This document shows positions 1 to 10,822 of a stretch of DNA of 64,000 nucleotides, in pieces. This stretch comes from Diploptera punctata (lineage: Eukaryota > Arthropoda > Insecta > Blattodea > Blaberidae). The notes under the pieces were generated by a model. That model saw only the letters and a list, made by a program, of their open reading frames with translations. It had not been told where the DNA came from and did no database searches. Where the stretch lies: NCBI GenBank assembly GCA_030220185.1, contig JASPKZ010003844.1, positions 3,848,001 through 3,912,000 of the forward strand, given 5' to 3'. Every line of letters starts with the position of its first letter. The first letter of the stretch is position 1. A program made the translations under genes and the position numbers.

Positions 1-110
1 CGTGCTCCTTAAGAGCAAACCTAAGACCGACGAGACCCGGGCCTTCCTCACATTCTCTTCCTCTGGAGATGACATCGATTCCAGATCATCAATTACCTCC
101 GTCGAACAAG
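1..110 (+). CDS. Partial host exon ending in a splice donor (phase 1)
   Basis: The frame starting at base 2 is open for 36 codons and reads ...TFSSSGDDIDSRSSITSVEQ with one base of a further codon left at 110. It is followed directly by GTAAATGGG, so the junction AAG|GTAAAT is a good donor. The Ser/Asp/Thr-rich, uncharged-core composition suits a flexible cytoplasmic tail. The leftover G joined to the GT at 37389 makes a Gly codon in frame with the exon there. The 5' end lies outside the window. Function is judged only through that second exon. Confidence 0.6.
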
Positions 111-403
111 GTAAATGGGCCACATTATTCTTATTCTTATTTTAATCAAATCGAAAAAAGAACTAACTAGTGACCACGTGTTAATGTCATGGATTCTGTT
201 AATCAACCTGATTTTTTAGAATTATACGGGATTAGATATAATTTGGAAATTGTCTAGATGCTAGTTCTATACAAATACGTCTAACGGGGTCACAATAGTT
301 TCCTCGTTATTAATGCAAAATTCTAAGTTTAATCTTTTCATAAAATAGTTTCATCTCAATTTTTTACATAAGAGAAATGATTTATAATGACAATGTTATA
401 TAC

Positions 404-1484
404 TTACTTACTTACTCACTGGCACTATCGAACCCGTAGGTTCATGGCCGCACGGACATAAGCTCTCCATACATCCCTATCCTGAGCTAATGTTTCCAAT
501 CATTCCCTGTATAATCTACTTCCCTCAAATCATAGTTAATGTTGTTCTCCCACCTCATTCTTGGTCTACCAACTGGGCGTTTTCCTTCTGGCTTTCCTAC
601 AAGAAGTTTCCATGCACGTCTTTCATTCCCCATACGCGCAACATGTCCTGCCCATCGCAGTCTACGGGACTTAACTGTTCTTATTATATCTGGCTTCCTA
701 TAAAGACCATGTAGTTCATTGTTATGTAGTCTTCTCCATTCACCTGTCTGTTCATCTCTCTTTGGTCCAAAAAGTTTCCTAAGAACTTTATTCTCAAATA
801 CTCGTAATCTCCTTTCCTCCCTTAAAGTAAGAGTCCATGTTTCGCACCCATATAATATAACTGGTAGAATAATAGTTTTATATATTTTCAGCTTAACATT
901 TTTTGAAAGGAGTTGGCACATCAAAAGTCTCTGCAATGCATAATAGCATGCATTTCCAGAATTGAGCCTATGTTTAATTTCTTTGTGCATCTCATTCCTA
1001 TTTGTGATTATTGTTCCTAGGTATTTGAATTCAGCCAATTCCTCAAAATTTCCCTCATTTGTCATTAGCTGTCCATTTCCATTATATAATGTATTTCTAC
1101 GTGTGACCATATATTTAGTTTTACTGATATTTACTTCCAGTCCTAATTTCTTAGTGTTACTCAATAGTGTGTGCGTGTTGGCCTTTAGTATCTCCTCGCT
1201 ATCGGCCAGTAGTACTACATCATCAGCATAAACTAACAGCTTATTAATACCATTCAGTTGTAGGCCTTCCTCATTATCTAAAGATTTAATGGCATGCTCT
1301 AGTACAAAATTAAATAGTAGAGGAGATAGTGCATCTCCTTGCTTCAACCCATTCTGGATTTCAAAATTGTCTGAAAACTGTTTGCCTACACGCACCCTAC
1401 TCTTTGAGCCATTTAGACACATTCGTATAAGTCTAACTAACTTTTTAGGAATTCCGAACTCCAGCAGGATACTATATAACTTCT
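404..1484 (-). mobile_element. LINE-A copy, 5'-truncated, with 13-bp target duplication
   Basis: Read on the minus strand this is the C-terminal part of a non-LTR retrotransposon reverse transcriptase. It has GLKQGDALSPLLFNF, the catalytic YADD (LLVYADDVVLLADS), FKYLGTIIT and the GCETWTLT segment, then the C-terminal RLRWAGHVARM and GRPRMRWENN. The 3' end carries a short GTAA repeat tail (402-425 on the + strand). The direct repeat caatgttatatac lies at 391-403 and 1485-1497. A one-base deletion near 493 shifts the frame and ends the ORF early (DWKH-stop instead of DWKALAQDRD). The N-terminal endonuclease half is missing. The clade is not certain; an RTE/L2-like group is likely from the tandem-repeat tail. 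Confidence 0.9.
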
Positions 1485-1495
1485 CAATGTTATAT

Positions 1496-1497
<2 letters not shown>

Positions 1498-1546
<49 letters not shown>

Positions 1547-1548
1547 GG
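1498..1548. repeat. (TA)n microsatellite next to the LINE-A target site
   Basis: Pure AT dinucleotide array immediately beyond the right-hand target duplication, so it belongs to the pre-insertion target rather than to the LINE. Together with 1549-1585 (ttataattaaattttgacatttagcaatga) it matches the tail region of the tRNA-like repeat at 42.1 kb. Confidence 0.9.
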
Positions 1549-1597
1549 TGTTATAATTAAATTTTGACATTTAGCAATGAAGGCCAAATGTGTGTGT

Positions 1598-1598
1598 A

Positions 1599-1647
<49 letters not shown>
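1598..1647. repeat. (TA)n/(TG)n microsatellite
   Basis: Long TA array bordered on both sides by TG-rich runs (tgtgtgtatatatgtg before, gtgtgtgtg after). Confidence 0.9.
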
Positions 1648-1649
<2 letters not shown>

Positions 1650-1861
1650 TGTGTGTTTTGAAATATTCTATTAGATTTCTATTCAGAAATACAAGAATAC
1701 TATTCTCAGCGTCAGGAACATTCTATATTTATACTATACATGTGTCATATACCACAAACATGTGTATTGAATTCAACTTTAAGAACAGTTATAAATTCGT
1801 ATGGTAGGACAGGCTTAGAAGATCCTTGTCCTAAAGCTGTGTGCTTGGGCACACGTCTAAA

Positions 1862-2000
1862 TCTGTTGCTTACAGACAGGAGAATCATCCAGTCAGCATA
1901 GGAGTAACATGTTGTCAACATGTATATCCGCCCAGCAATTATAGCTGGTTTAATCGTAGCTATCCACATTTCTCACGACGCTGTGTGGAATTCCATGATA
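1862..2000 (-). mobile_element. Degenerate SINE-1 body fragment
   Basis: The run with aggagtaacatgttgtcaaca, then ccagcaattatagctggtt and cgtagctatccacatttctcacgac, is a decayed match to the middle of SINE-1 (compare 33880-33990). The tRNA head is absent. Confidence 0.5.
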
Positions 2001-2134
2001 TTTTTTTTACTCCCTTGAGGGCTACCAGCCCATGTCCCATAGCTCTTTGTAAAGGCATGATGTCTTAGCAATACGTGGTACATACAGAGAATAACTGAAT
2101 GTAACTCTAGATACTAATGGGCTAACTTTGATAT

Positions 2135-2405
2135 CCATCCATAGTAGTTCTGCCCGAGGGCAGGTCTTTCACTGCAATCATAGCATTTTCATGCTATGCT
2201 TGCAGCTTTACTAGGGAATTGTAGGTGTGGTAACTTCCCGTTGCTTTCCACACCGGTGAAGGATGATGATGATGAAGGCCATATGATTTCGGGGACCGTT
2301 TGGGCCTTAAAGTTTTCCTGACATTTGTCTTACAGATGAGGAAAAACCCCGATAAAAACCTCACCCAGTAAAACTGCCCCGACCGAGATCACAGCGGTGG
2401 ACAAG
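2135..2405 (-). mobile_element. SINE-3 copy lacking most of its tRNA-like head
   Basis: Starts with the ATCC tail and the ttctgcccgagggcag motif, then the ccggtgaaggatgatgatgat block and the ggtgaggtttttatcgggg core (reverse complement). Against full copies the tRNA-Asp-like head is reduced to gaccgagatcacagcggtgg, a deletion of about 50 bp. An 8-bp direct repeat tttgatat lies at 2127-2134 and 2406-2413. Confidence 0.8.
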
Positions 2406-2719
2406 TTTGATATATATAACTTTATATTCATTCATTTGAGGATAGAAAATAGAAGAATAAAATGAAGAATATATACATATAGGCCTAGCTAATGTTTTCT
2501 GTTATACAAATTATGTCTATATGAAGATATTCTGAAAATATTAAAAAAGTTTAACACTTTGGAAATTGTCTAAAATTATAAAAATGCAACTCTCCGGCAG
2601 TGGCCTACCAGACTAATTATTTTGGGTAGGCACAGATATTTCGAGAGCTATACCGGCAGTGGCATTGTTGCTAAAAGTCTTAATCATGCCGGACAAGGTG
2701 ATAAGTCAGACGAAGAAAG

Positions 2720-2788
2720 CGCTTAGAAAACATTTGGACCAAACAGAGACGAACTGACAGGTGAATGGAGAGGACTATGTAACAGTGA

Positions 2789-2834
<46 letters not shown>

Positions 2835-3341
2835 AAAGAGGCGGCTCCGTGGAACAAGTGGTTAGACGCTCGCATTCTCACCGCTGGGGTCCCGAGATCA
2901 AGACTCGGTTACTCCATGTGGGTTTCGTGGTGAACGAAACTGAGCTTGGGCAGATTTTTCTCGTGGGTTTCTCCCGTTTTCCCCTGCCACAATTTCATTC
3001 CATCATTTCTTCATACTCATTTCACCAATTTCGTTTCATTTTGTTTCATTTCGTTCATCTGCCCCCGTGAATGATGCATCAGGCGTGGTCGACCGGCACC
3101 CTTGTAAGAGACTTCTATATGGGGGGGGGGTTCATCTCTTAACATCCTTCCACTCGACCCTGAGTAGGACAGGACTTGATGACATATATATTTTTTATTT
3201 TAGATTTAAAAACTTGAGTCTCGTAGACTGCGAAGGACAGGATGATTAAAAACATTAACTCAGGATAGGGATGTATGGAGATCTTATGTTCGCGCGGCTT
3301 TAAATCTCCGGGATAGTTAATGCAGTGAGTTAGTTAGTTAG
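2720..3341 (+). mobile_element. Decayed LINE-A 3' end split by SINE-4
   Basis: 2720-2789 encodes a degraded GPNRDELTGEWRGLCN segment. 3213-3341 resumes with gtctcgtagactgcga and ends in gttagttagttag, the 3' tail of the TAGT subfamily. The part between is a TA array and SINE-4. The matching LINE sequence between the two fragments is partly lost. Confidence 0.75.
2838..3182 (+). mobile_element. SINE-4, tRNA-derived short retroposon
   Basis: The head has a pol III A-box-like ggaacaagtggttagacgc and a B-box-like gagatcaagactcgg about 40 bp apart. A non-coding body follows (ccatgtgggtttcgtgg, tttctcccgttttcccctgcc, cgaccggcacccttgtaag). A TA array lies just upstream. Only one copy is seen in this window. 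Confidence 0.7.
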
Positions 3342-3940
3342 CACAGATACTACGAGGTTTAGAAAGTGCCTGACCCATCTCCCGATAACGTCGTTGCTGC
3401 CAACTCTCATTTTCGGAATTCTTGTTTAATAACATGCAAAATTATGATAAAAAAATATGCAAATCATATTTATACAAACGCTTCATAAGGTGAACCGGAG
3501 TCATCTAAATTTCCCAGAAACGAATCCGTCGATCACTGATGATGGGTTCGTCAGAAATTCCAACATTTGTCTCTCTGGATTGATAGAAATTGCCAAATCA
3601 CAAAGCCTTGTGTTTGACGGTTGTTCTGGTGAAGTTTTTATTCGTCTTATTACAAAAATATATATATATATATTGTATGCAGTTGTGATGAAACAGATCA
3701 GTAAAATTTGTAAAACATAGATTAGGTACTGGAATGTCAAACCCATGTTCAGTTTTCATGTGTAGGCCTGGGCCCAGTTGGTGCACCTGTTGGCTACGCC
3801 ACTGCTCTCTAAATAATAAAATGGACATCCTGGATCTTAATGTTTAATGTATAACGTCATTTAAAATTATATCCAAAACTAAAAATGACCAGAAACATAA
3901 ATGTCCACATAAAAAAATCCAGGGTACACAAAAAGGGGCA
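3342..3940. other. No recognisable gene or element
   Basis: AT-rich sequence with a short TA run near 3657-3673. Short open frames here have no recognisable domain or codon bias. The repeat at 3941 begins the next feature. Confidence 0.5.
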
Positions 3941-4335
3941 CGACATAGTGTAGTGGTTAAGGCACTACGCTACAAGCCGGAAGGTCGAGGGTTCGAGTCC
4001 CGGTGGGGTCACGATTTTTAAACCGACCCAAGCCTTCTTGCTTAGCCCTATCTATTTTAAACTAAACTAAAAAATTAATTAATAATTAAAAAATTAAAGA
4101 AAAGTTTTAAATTGAATTTTTTTCCATAAAACTCTGGGGTCGACTCAGCCTCTAACGTAAATGAGTACTAGACGCTTGTTGAGAGGTAAAGGTGGCCGTT
4201 ACGCAGGGCTGAAAACCCGGCTGAAATCAAGTGCCGATTGTCCAGAAAAAGTGGGAGCCTTAACCTCCCACTTCCCCAAGGGCCTCCTGAGGTCTGTAGT
4301 GGGATCACTTTACCTTCACTTTTTCACAAGAAAAC
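3941..4335 (+). mobile_element. SINE-2 copy with AT-rich replacement in the middle
   Basis: The tRNA-like head ggcacgacatagtgtagtggttaagg carries an A-box, and gggttcgagtcccggtgggg a B-box. The SINE-2 body follows (ctctggggtcgactcagcctctaacg, gtgccgattgtccagaaaaagtgggagcc, gggatcactttacc). Positions about 4040-4130 are an AT-rich stretch absent from other copies. It abuts a SINE-1 copy in the opposite orientation. Confidence 0.85.
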
Positions 4336-4636
4336 TCCATGGCACAGCAAATCTATAAGACCCCTGGCCTACTATCCAGCTGCTGGTCTCACATCCACAT
4401 GTATTAATGACAGAGGAGCCAATATAGGGATGACAGATGTTATAGCTTATTTTCTCAATATTGAACCGCTATTTATTGTAGCTACCCAAATACCTCATGA
4501 TGTTGGGTGGGCACCGGTCCCATACTAGTTAGAATTTCCGTGAGAAAACTTCCCCCGTGAGGGTTCTAATAAGCGCAAGTCGCGTAACTCTGCGCTAAGG
4601 CATTATATTATGCCTTTAACCGCTCGGCTATGTGCA
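4336..4636 (-). mobile_element. SINE-1 copy
   Basis: The minus strand starts with a Ser/Leu-tRNA-like head (cgagcggttaaaggc, then gcagagttacgcgacttgcg). It continues with the cccatactgg and gggtgggcaccgg motifs and ends at ccatgg. The head is degenerate. Confidence 0.8.
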
Positions 4637-4982
4637 GGACAAAATACACAAATACTCGACAAAATATGTCAACATATAGGATACGTTATTTAGTATTAAG
4701 AAAGTATAATTGTGGATTACAAATAACATCTTCTCATATTTGGAATGTTAAAAAACAGAATTGATTGTCTTCACGAGGCAAACAATTTGATTGTATGTTA
4801 TCATTGCAAACTTCAAATAATGTTTTGCTCTCACCATGTGATCATATGGAGGTTTCTAGAAAATGCATCTAATGAACAAAATGAAACAGAAAATTCAATA
4901 ATAGCCCATAATTTTAAATAAAGTTACTAAGAATTCTAATGTGGTTCACATCTCTAAGAAACACTACTTTAACTAACTATAA

Positions 4983-5483
4983 TTAACTCACTGACACTGT
5001 CAGACTCGAAGGACAATAGCTCTCCTTGAATACCTATCCTAGCTAATATTTTCTAATCATTTTCTGTATATGATGATCTTGAAAAAGATTTCCTGGCTGT
5101 AGGCCATGGTCTTGAGGCTTGAAGTTCCCCGACGTTTCGCCAGAGATTGCGTCTAGCATCCTCAAGGGTTGTCTTGAGGATGCCAGACGCAATCTCTGGC
5201 GAAACGTCGGGGAACTTCAAGTCTCAAGACCACGACCTACAGCCCGGAAATCTTCTTCAAGATCATCATAGCAACTCCAGCTGTGAAAAAGTCTAAGTCA
5301 ATACATTTTCTGTATAATTTGTCTTCCTAAAATCATGATGAATATTATTCACCCACCTTATTCATGGCCTAACTACTGGCCCTGGCTTTCCTACAAGAAA
5401 TATCCATGCCCCTCTTCAATTTCCCATTCGTGCCACATGCTCTGTCCATCGCAATTTACGAGACATAACTGTTCTTATAAAAA
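4983..5483 (-). mobile_element. Old LINE-A copy interrupted by a Penelope-type foldback
   Basis: 4983-5070 is the 3' end (actcactgacactgtcag, ctatcctagctaat) and 5304-5483 the upstream continuation (tcacccaccttattc, tggctttcctacaag, ccatcgcaatttacgagac). The LINE reading is broken by a 233-bp insert at 5071-5303. Many substitutions show it is an old copy. Confidence 0.85.
5071..5303 (+). mobile_element. Penelope-type foldback (PLE-a) with 13-bp target duplication
   Basis: Near-perfect inverted repeat: about 5084-5167 mirrors 5175-5260 around a short centre, including cgacgtttcgccagagattgc. A short non-palindromic tail (agctgtgaaaaagtc) follows on the right. It is flanked by cattttctgtata at 5058-5070 and 5304-5316, so it inserted into the LINE-A copy. 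The right arm has TTGAGGA-stem-GAAAC (5173-5205), with stem GCCAGA/TCTGGC. Assignment to Penelope-like elements is by analogy with the copy at 32.5 kb. Confidence 0.75.
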
Positions 5484-5489
5484 TCACAA

Positions 5490-5492
<3 letters not shown>

Positions 5493-5571
<79 letters not shown>
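5493..5571. repeat. (GA)n microsatellite
   Basis: About 80 bp of GA dinucleotides with a few AAAG interruptions. Confidence 0.95.
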
Positions 5572-5667
5572 ATGCCTCAGATCATCTCTAAAGTCGCATA
5601 TGCACAGATAATAAAGGAGTATTTTAATGAGATTGAAAATACATCAGGCTATACGAAGTATGGTTAT

Positions 5668-5673
5668 TAATTA

Positions 5674-5703
<30 letters not shown>
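5668..5703. repeat. (ATT)n microsatellite
   Basis: Short ATT trinucleotide run. The following 5704-6150 shows no gene or recognised element. Confidence 0.85.
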
Positions 5704-5704
<1 letters not shown>

Positions 5705-6160
5705 TATCATGAAGTTTCATAGTGTACCTATATGTTAGCGTAAGTAAGTCATTTATTTAAGCTTATGGAGTAGCTTGAGAAACAACCATGTGTTAATGTA
5801 TTACTGAAGTGTATATCACACCTACGCTAAAGAGGAAAGAATTGACCATATTTTAGACATAAACACCAGTTAAGCAAGAATTCTACTAGCATTGATCATA
5901 TATTTAAATAACAATTAAATTATCCTTGATCTTATACCATCATAAGTACTTGTTACATAATACTGAATTCCCATTTCGCATACTTATAACAAGATGAATC
6001 AACGTTCAACCAGCTGTCTAGCATATAAAACGGACTTGATTGTGTTCGGTTTTCCAGGATTTTAGTTGATTTAAACTAAGCTCCAAATTGTTATTGAACA
6101 TTTTCATGTATTTCCAGTATAACTTACTTATATATGTATGTGTGTGTGTCATTTTATTTC

Positions 6161-6478
6161 GCGCCGCAGCCGAGTGGTTTAGGCATGATGCCTTGATCCA
6201 AAACTATAGGACTTGCGCTGGTTGGAGTACCCATGAGGAAATACATTTTTCTCATTGAATTTTGGCCAGTATGGGACCAGTGCCCACCCAGCATCGTGAG
6301 GAAATTGGATAGCTACAATATGTAGCGGCACCAGATTGACAAAATCAGCCATAACGGCTGGGGGATTCGACATGCTTACCACACGTCACTCCTGTACTGG
6401 CTAGAGGATCGTTCACCTCGGAGATTAATACATGTGGATGTGAGGCCAGCAACTTCTAGGCCTATCGCACCATGGAGT
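6161..6478 (+). mobile_element. SINE-1 copy
   Basis: tRNA-like head gcgccgcagccgagtggttta (A box) with degraded B box gctggttggagtaccc, then ggccagtatgggaccagtgcc, cagcatcgtgagg, cctcggagattaatacatgtgg and a final cctatcgcaccatgg. Confidence 0.85.
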
Positions 6479-6522
6479 ATACATTTGAGTTCTCCCGTTT
6501 CTTCAAAATTTCCCTCATTTTT

Positions 6523-6801
6523 ATTAACTAACTAACTCACTGGCTCTATCGAACCGGTAGGTTCATGGCCACGCGGACATAAGCTCTTCATACATCTCTA
6601 TCCTGGGCTTACGTTCTTCAATCATCCCCTGTCTAATCTACTTCCCTCAAATCATGGATAATGCTATTCTCCCACCTCATTCTTGATCTACCAACTGGGC
6701 GTTTTCCCTCTGGTTTTCCTACAAGAAGCTTCCATACACCTCTTTTATCCCCCATACGTACCACATGTCCTGCCCATCGCAATTTACGAGACTTAACTTT
6801 C
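6523..6801 (-). mobile_element. LINE-A 3' fragment, TAGT-tail type
   Basis: Starts on the + strand with aactaactaactcactgg, the reverse complement of a (TTAG)n-tailed LINE-A end. It continues through the GRPRMRW, GKPEG and RLRWAGH coding segment, with many substitutions. A second short LINE-A scrap (cttcaaaatttccctcatt) lies just left at 6500-6520. Confidence 0.8.
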
Positions 6802-7915
6802 TTTTAATTAATGATCTGATTAATTAAAAGACACCCCAGAACAAGAACTCAAATATGAATCAGTGTCAGTGTAATCGTCATGTAGACGAGCATGTGATTC
6901 TGTACAGAAGAAGACCCTGAGACTCCTTCAAACTCAGCATGAAGGATTCTATGGTACGCCTGCCATGATAGATAGGAGTTGGTCTGGACCAAACAAGAAA
7001 CTAAGACACCAGATAAATCTATATGCAGTCCACGACTTCCATCACAAAGTGTGTGTGAACGTCTCTTACCATCAAATCGAAGACAGTTGCAGATGTAAAC
7101 TATGCTGATCAAAGTGTACACGATATCATCTGGAGTCGTGTTCCAAAGTGACAATGACATTAATTAATTTTGCAAGATTTTGCGCAATTATATTATTATT
7201 ATTATTATAAATATGAATCAGGAATTAAAGCAGAGTCACTAGATGAGAAATAATGGCTTTAGATTTACGATACAGGATGGCCGTTCCAGTAAAGTTAATG
7301 TATCTTCCATCTGACATCGGTTTGTAAGAACAAAATATATTGTAAAACGAAAATAAAGTAACTACAACAAGTGTAAAGGTTAATGATGTGGGATGTTGTG
7401 ACAGTCACGTTCAGTGTTTGTTTCTCCTCTTGTTCTAATAAGGGATTTACAATCAGCCCTGCTGAAGAATCGCACACACAAGTCCAAGGTCAAGGTCATA
7501 CTTCCTGTTGACGTAAACTTCGAAATTTTAAACCCGGGGAGATGTTTTTCGGCTTTTTTAAATATCGTATTCCTCAGTGTTGGATAATAATTGTCTTCTT
7601 CTTCTTCTTCACTTCACAGCGTAATAATTCCTTTGAGAGCTTCAGGTCTGGTATCATTAATTTAAATCGTGCAAAAGAACAAACAACATGAAATTGTGAC
7701 TTCGGAGTAAAATGTGTCGGCTCTTTCATGCTCAGAATTGAATAAAGAGGCTACTGACCTGACATGTTAAATAAAATGTTAATTACTAGACCTATTACTA
7801 CTACTACTTCGCTCTCAATCAGAATACATCGATTTACCTTATTATTTACATTTATCTGGAATATGTATAGATGTTAGAATATCAACATATGCCGAATAGC
7901 ACTGTAAGTGCCAGA
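6802..7915. other. No recognisable gene
   Basis: Mixed-composition sequence with short ATT and CTT runs (7187-7208, 7592-7610). The run cttcttcttcttcttcacttcac at 7592 looks like a scrap of a LINE-C tail. No open frame has a recognisable domain. Confidence 0.45.
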
Positions 7916-7929
7916 CACTTACTCCATAT

Positions 7930-8215
7930 GGTAATAAAAGATTCCGGGCTATGTGGCCTTGGTCTATAACTGGCGTTTCTTCCAGACGTTTCTCCCTCAA
8001 CTGCGGAGGGCATCTTCAGTGGCGAGCGCTTCCAGCTGTTCCTTCCCTTCGCAGTCGAGTCTACGACAGGGAAGGAACAGCTGGAAGCGCTCGCCACTGA
8101 AGATGCCCTCCGCAGTTGAGGGAGAAACGTCTGGAAGAAACGTCAGTTATAGACCACGGCCACATAGCCCGGAATCTTTCATTACCATGATTACCGGCCG
8201 TGAAAGCCTGTATTC
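7930..8215 (+). mobile_element. Penelope-type foldback (PLE-b) with 14-bp target duplication
   Basis: Inverted repeat with arms about 7938-8050 and 8068-8185 (cagacgtttctccctcaac mirrored by gttgagggagaaacgtctg). A short tail ending in ccgtgaaagcctgtatt resembles the tail of PLE-a. It is flanked by cacttactccatat at 7916-7929 and 8216-8229. The right arm has CTGAAGA-stem-GAAA (8097-8127) with stem CCCTC/GAGGG. Confidence 0.8.
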
Positions 8216-8792
8216 CACTTACTCCATATATTAAATAGGGGAAAGTTTATTATTTTAGTGAAATATATAGGGTTTTTCTCACATGGAGAAATAGTTTGTG
8301 ATAACTACTGGAAAACTTGTTTAATCCGGAACGTGAATAATGCGAAAACCTGTCCAATGTGAAAAAATGTATTATTCCCAGCGAAATAATAGCAATTTAC
8401 GTGTATTTATTTTGCATACAACGGAATTTATCCAACGCAATAACGGAAGGCTATTTCTACACAGTTCATGAAAAAGAGTTTATAAAGCGGAAAGACAGAG
8501 AAATAAATTAGTTTCCTTTTCATCTAATTTTCGTTATGCCAAAAAATAATCAGGAATGATTCCTGTCGTCGGATTAAGTATAGATCTACCTGTACCTGAA
8601 ACTTTATTTCGGCCTCACTGCTCACCCGTTATGCGAAATACAGATATCTGTCTTACAAATAATCATTTCACTGTAAAATCTTAAATTAGTTTAAGTTCTG
8701 AGATCGAACTTTCACAGGTACCGTTCTGAATTTACGAAATAAAGATGGCTAAAATGTATGTATCATTGTCATTAAACGAAAAGTGAAAGTGA

Positions 8793-8978
8793 TTGAAGGC
8801 AAATCTCCAACTTTCCGGACCGATGCTCCAAAGTCAAGCTCTAGCTGTTGCTAAATCTCTAGGGAATAGCGATTTCAAGGAATCTTCAGATTGGCTGGAC
8901 AGTTTTAAAATACGACACAATGTAGTGTGGAATGAAATTGCGGAGAATCAAGGGATATGGACGAAAGTGAGTAGTTAG
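8793..8978 (+). pseudogene. Pogo/Tigger transposase remnant, CENP-B-type DNA-binding domain
   Basis: The frame reads LSGPMLQSQALAVAKSLG, then FKESSDWLDSFKIRHNV. That is the pattern of the second helix-turn-helix (HTH_Tnp_Tc5/CENP-B) of pogo-superfamily transposases (GP.L...A...A...G...F..S..WL..FK.RH). The frame stops at 8978. A further transposase segment around the first catalytic Asp follows near 9013-9075 in broken form (DIFKAEKTGLFF where the family has NADETG). It belongs to P1 and cannot encode an active enzyme. Confidence 0.75.
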
Positions 8979-9096
8979 TGAGAGGAAACCGAAACGGATT
9001 ACTTTAATTTCAGGATACGCACATAAGAGACATTTTTAAGGCTGAAAAAACGGGACTGTTTTTTTCGCGCATTACCGCAGAAGTCGTTCATACATA

Positions 9097-10644
9097 CACT
9101 GCTCAAAACAATTAGAGGAACACTATGAAATATGAAAATAGTTTTTCATTGGATAAAGGTACAAACATGAAATTAATATAGTACATTATTTGTGGTTATT
9201 TATTTATTTATTTATTGCTCATGTCAGTAAAAACAAATGAATAACGCTGACAATTAACTTTTCAAATAATTCCGCTATGTAAGCAATTGAATCTTGTGCT
9301 TATTTTTCAAAGTTAAACACTCGTTATATAGAGTTAGTATCGTGTATGACCTCCACGACATTCGATGACAGTTTGGCATCTTCGTGGCATGCTCCCAATA
9401 AGATTCTGGATTTCCTCTTGCGGGATATTCTCCCATTCCTCCTTCAGAGCATCTCCAAGTTACTGCAGAGTTTGTGGAGCTTGATGTCGGTTCCTGACCT
9501 TCCTGTCTAGAAGATCCCACAAGTGTTCAATAGGGTTGAGGTCTGGGCTGACCGCTAGCCACTCCATTACCTCAATTTCATTCCTCCTCAGGAAATCCCT
9601 GGTGACAGCCGTAGAATGTGCCCTGGCATTATCCTGCATAAACAGAAATCCAGGGCCTACTCCAATGGCAGCAGGTACTACATGCTCTTCCAGAACGTGC
9701 TCGATATACCGGACAGCATTCAGTCGCTGGGGAACAAGTACAAGGTCCGTACGATTGTTGTACATAACTCCGGCCCACACCATTATGGAACCTCCTCCGA
9801 ATCTATCAATCTTCTGTACAGCCTCTGCAGAAAATCTTTCTCTTGGCCGTCCCCACACCCTCAATCGACCATCACAACGTGTAAGACGATACCTGGATTC
9901 GTCCGAGAAGAGCACAGACTCCCACTGGTTCAGGTTCCTATCACCATGGTTTTCAGCATACGTACGTCTTGCTGCCTTATGCCCATTTGTTAAGCGTGGT
10001 TTTTTAACGGGCCTTTTTGGACGAATATTCTCTTTCCTTAATCTGTTCCTTATGGTTTGGTCTGAAACCCAGATTTCGGAAGCCATATGAAGGTCATTCT
10101 GCAGGTCCTTTGCAGTTTTTGTACGCTGTCGAAGAGCAGAAAGAACAACGTATCTGTCATCCTGGGGGCTTGTTTTAAATTTACGCGGCCCTGGCCACGT
10201 CTTCTACAATACTGACCTGTCTCTCCGTGCGTGTTGAGTAACCTGGACACCACGGAAGGAGAAACCCCAAGCTCTCTAGCCACTTGTCGCAGAGATTGAC
10301 CTTGTCATAAAAGATGCAGAGCATGATACACTTCAAACTCATTTAAATGCCTCATTTTGTCAGAGACTTCAATAAACAAGGCAATAATCAACATTCGTCA
10401 CTATAGCAACATCAGGAAGCTTACCAATTAGAAGTGGCCAGTGCCTTCCAAAATAAAAAAAAATTCTCTATATTTGTTATTTGAGGTAATTCTCTGTATT
10501 TAGGCCATGGATCTTTAAAATTTGTATCCAATGATAAAATTAATAATTCAATTTACATATTGTCCAACTTTCAGCATCACAGCTTCAAAAAACAATTACT
10601 TATTCAATTTATTACAAGTGTTCCTCTAATTGTTTTGAGCAGTG
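9097..10644 (-). mobile_element. Tc1-like (DD34E) transposon, complete ends
   Basis: 1,548 bp with perfect 28-bp terminal inverted repeats, 9097-9124 and 10617-10644 (starting CACTGCTCAAAACAATTAG). They are bordered by TA at 9095-9096 and 10645-10646, the canonical Tc1/mariner target. It carries one decayed transposase on the minus strand and sits inside the pogo-type element P1. Intact termini with little coding damage suggest a fairly recent arrival compared with its host element. Confidence 0.95.
9334..10355 (-). pseudogene. Tc1-like transposase, broken by two stops and one frameshift
   Basis: Starting from ATG at 10355 (MRHLNEFEV) the frame meets TGA where the family has Arg. It then gives a paired-type helix-turn-helix (VARELGVSPSVVSRLLN) and GQGR, and needs a one-base shift near 10185 to continue as SPQDDRY. 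The DDE domain follows: LFSDESRY (first Asp), FMQDNARAH (second Asp) and PDLNPIEHLWD (Glu), with 34 residues between Asp and Glu, hence DD34E. A TAA interrupts at about 9460 (QTLQ-stop-LGDALKEEW), and the natural end is TRY-stop at 9334. About 340 codons, the usual family length. Both stops look like C-to-T changes. Confidence 0.9.
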
Positions 10645-10822
10645 TACTATACTTCAGTTTTCAAAGCCAGCTGAACTACAATTAATCCAAGGTACATTGA
10701 CGTATACGGTACTCTATAATCCAAGATTTTAAATAAATTTTAGTTTTTATATAATGCGGAATTTTGTCTAATGTGGAAAAGAATTTGGTCCCAAGCGATT
10801 CCGTTTTGACCAAGTTGTACTG

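Larger units (their letters stand above)
8308..10822 (+). mobile_element. Pogo/Tigger-type transposon P1, split by a Tc1-like element
   Basis: The left end ctggaaaacttgtttaatccgg and right end caagttgtactg are decayed versions of the termini of P2 (11306-12286). A TA precedes the left end. Inside are a CENP-B/Tc5-type helix-turn-helix remnant (8793-8978) and, at about 9013-9075, a decayed version of the pogo/Tigger motif NADETGLFFR. Without the nested Tc1-like element it is about 965 bp, far shorter than an autonomous element. Confidence 0.8.

Noticed and set aside
962..1231. 89-residue + strand frame repeated near 30781 and 37002
   Set aside because: Antisense shadow of LINE-A that recurs with each copy.
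5335..5670. 111-residue frame with Arg-Glu repeats
   Set aside because: Antisense LINE-A remnant reading into a (GA)n array.
9536..10090. 184-residue open frame on the + strand
   Set aside because: Antisense shadow of the Tc1-like transposase.
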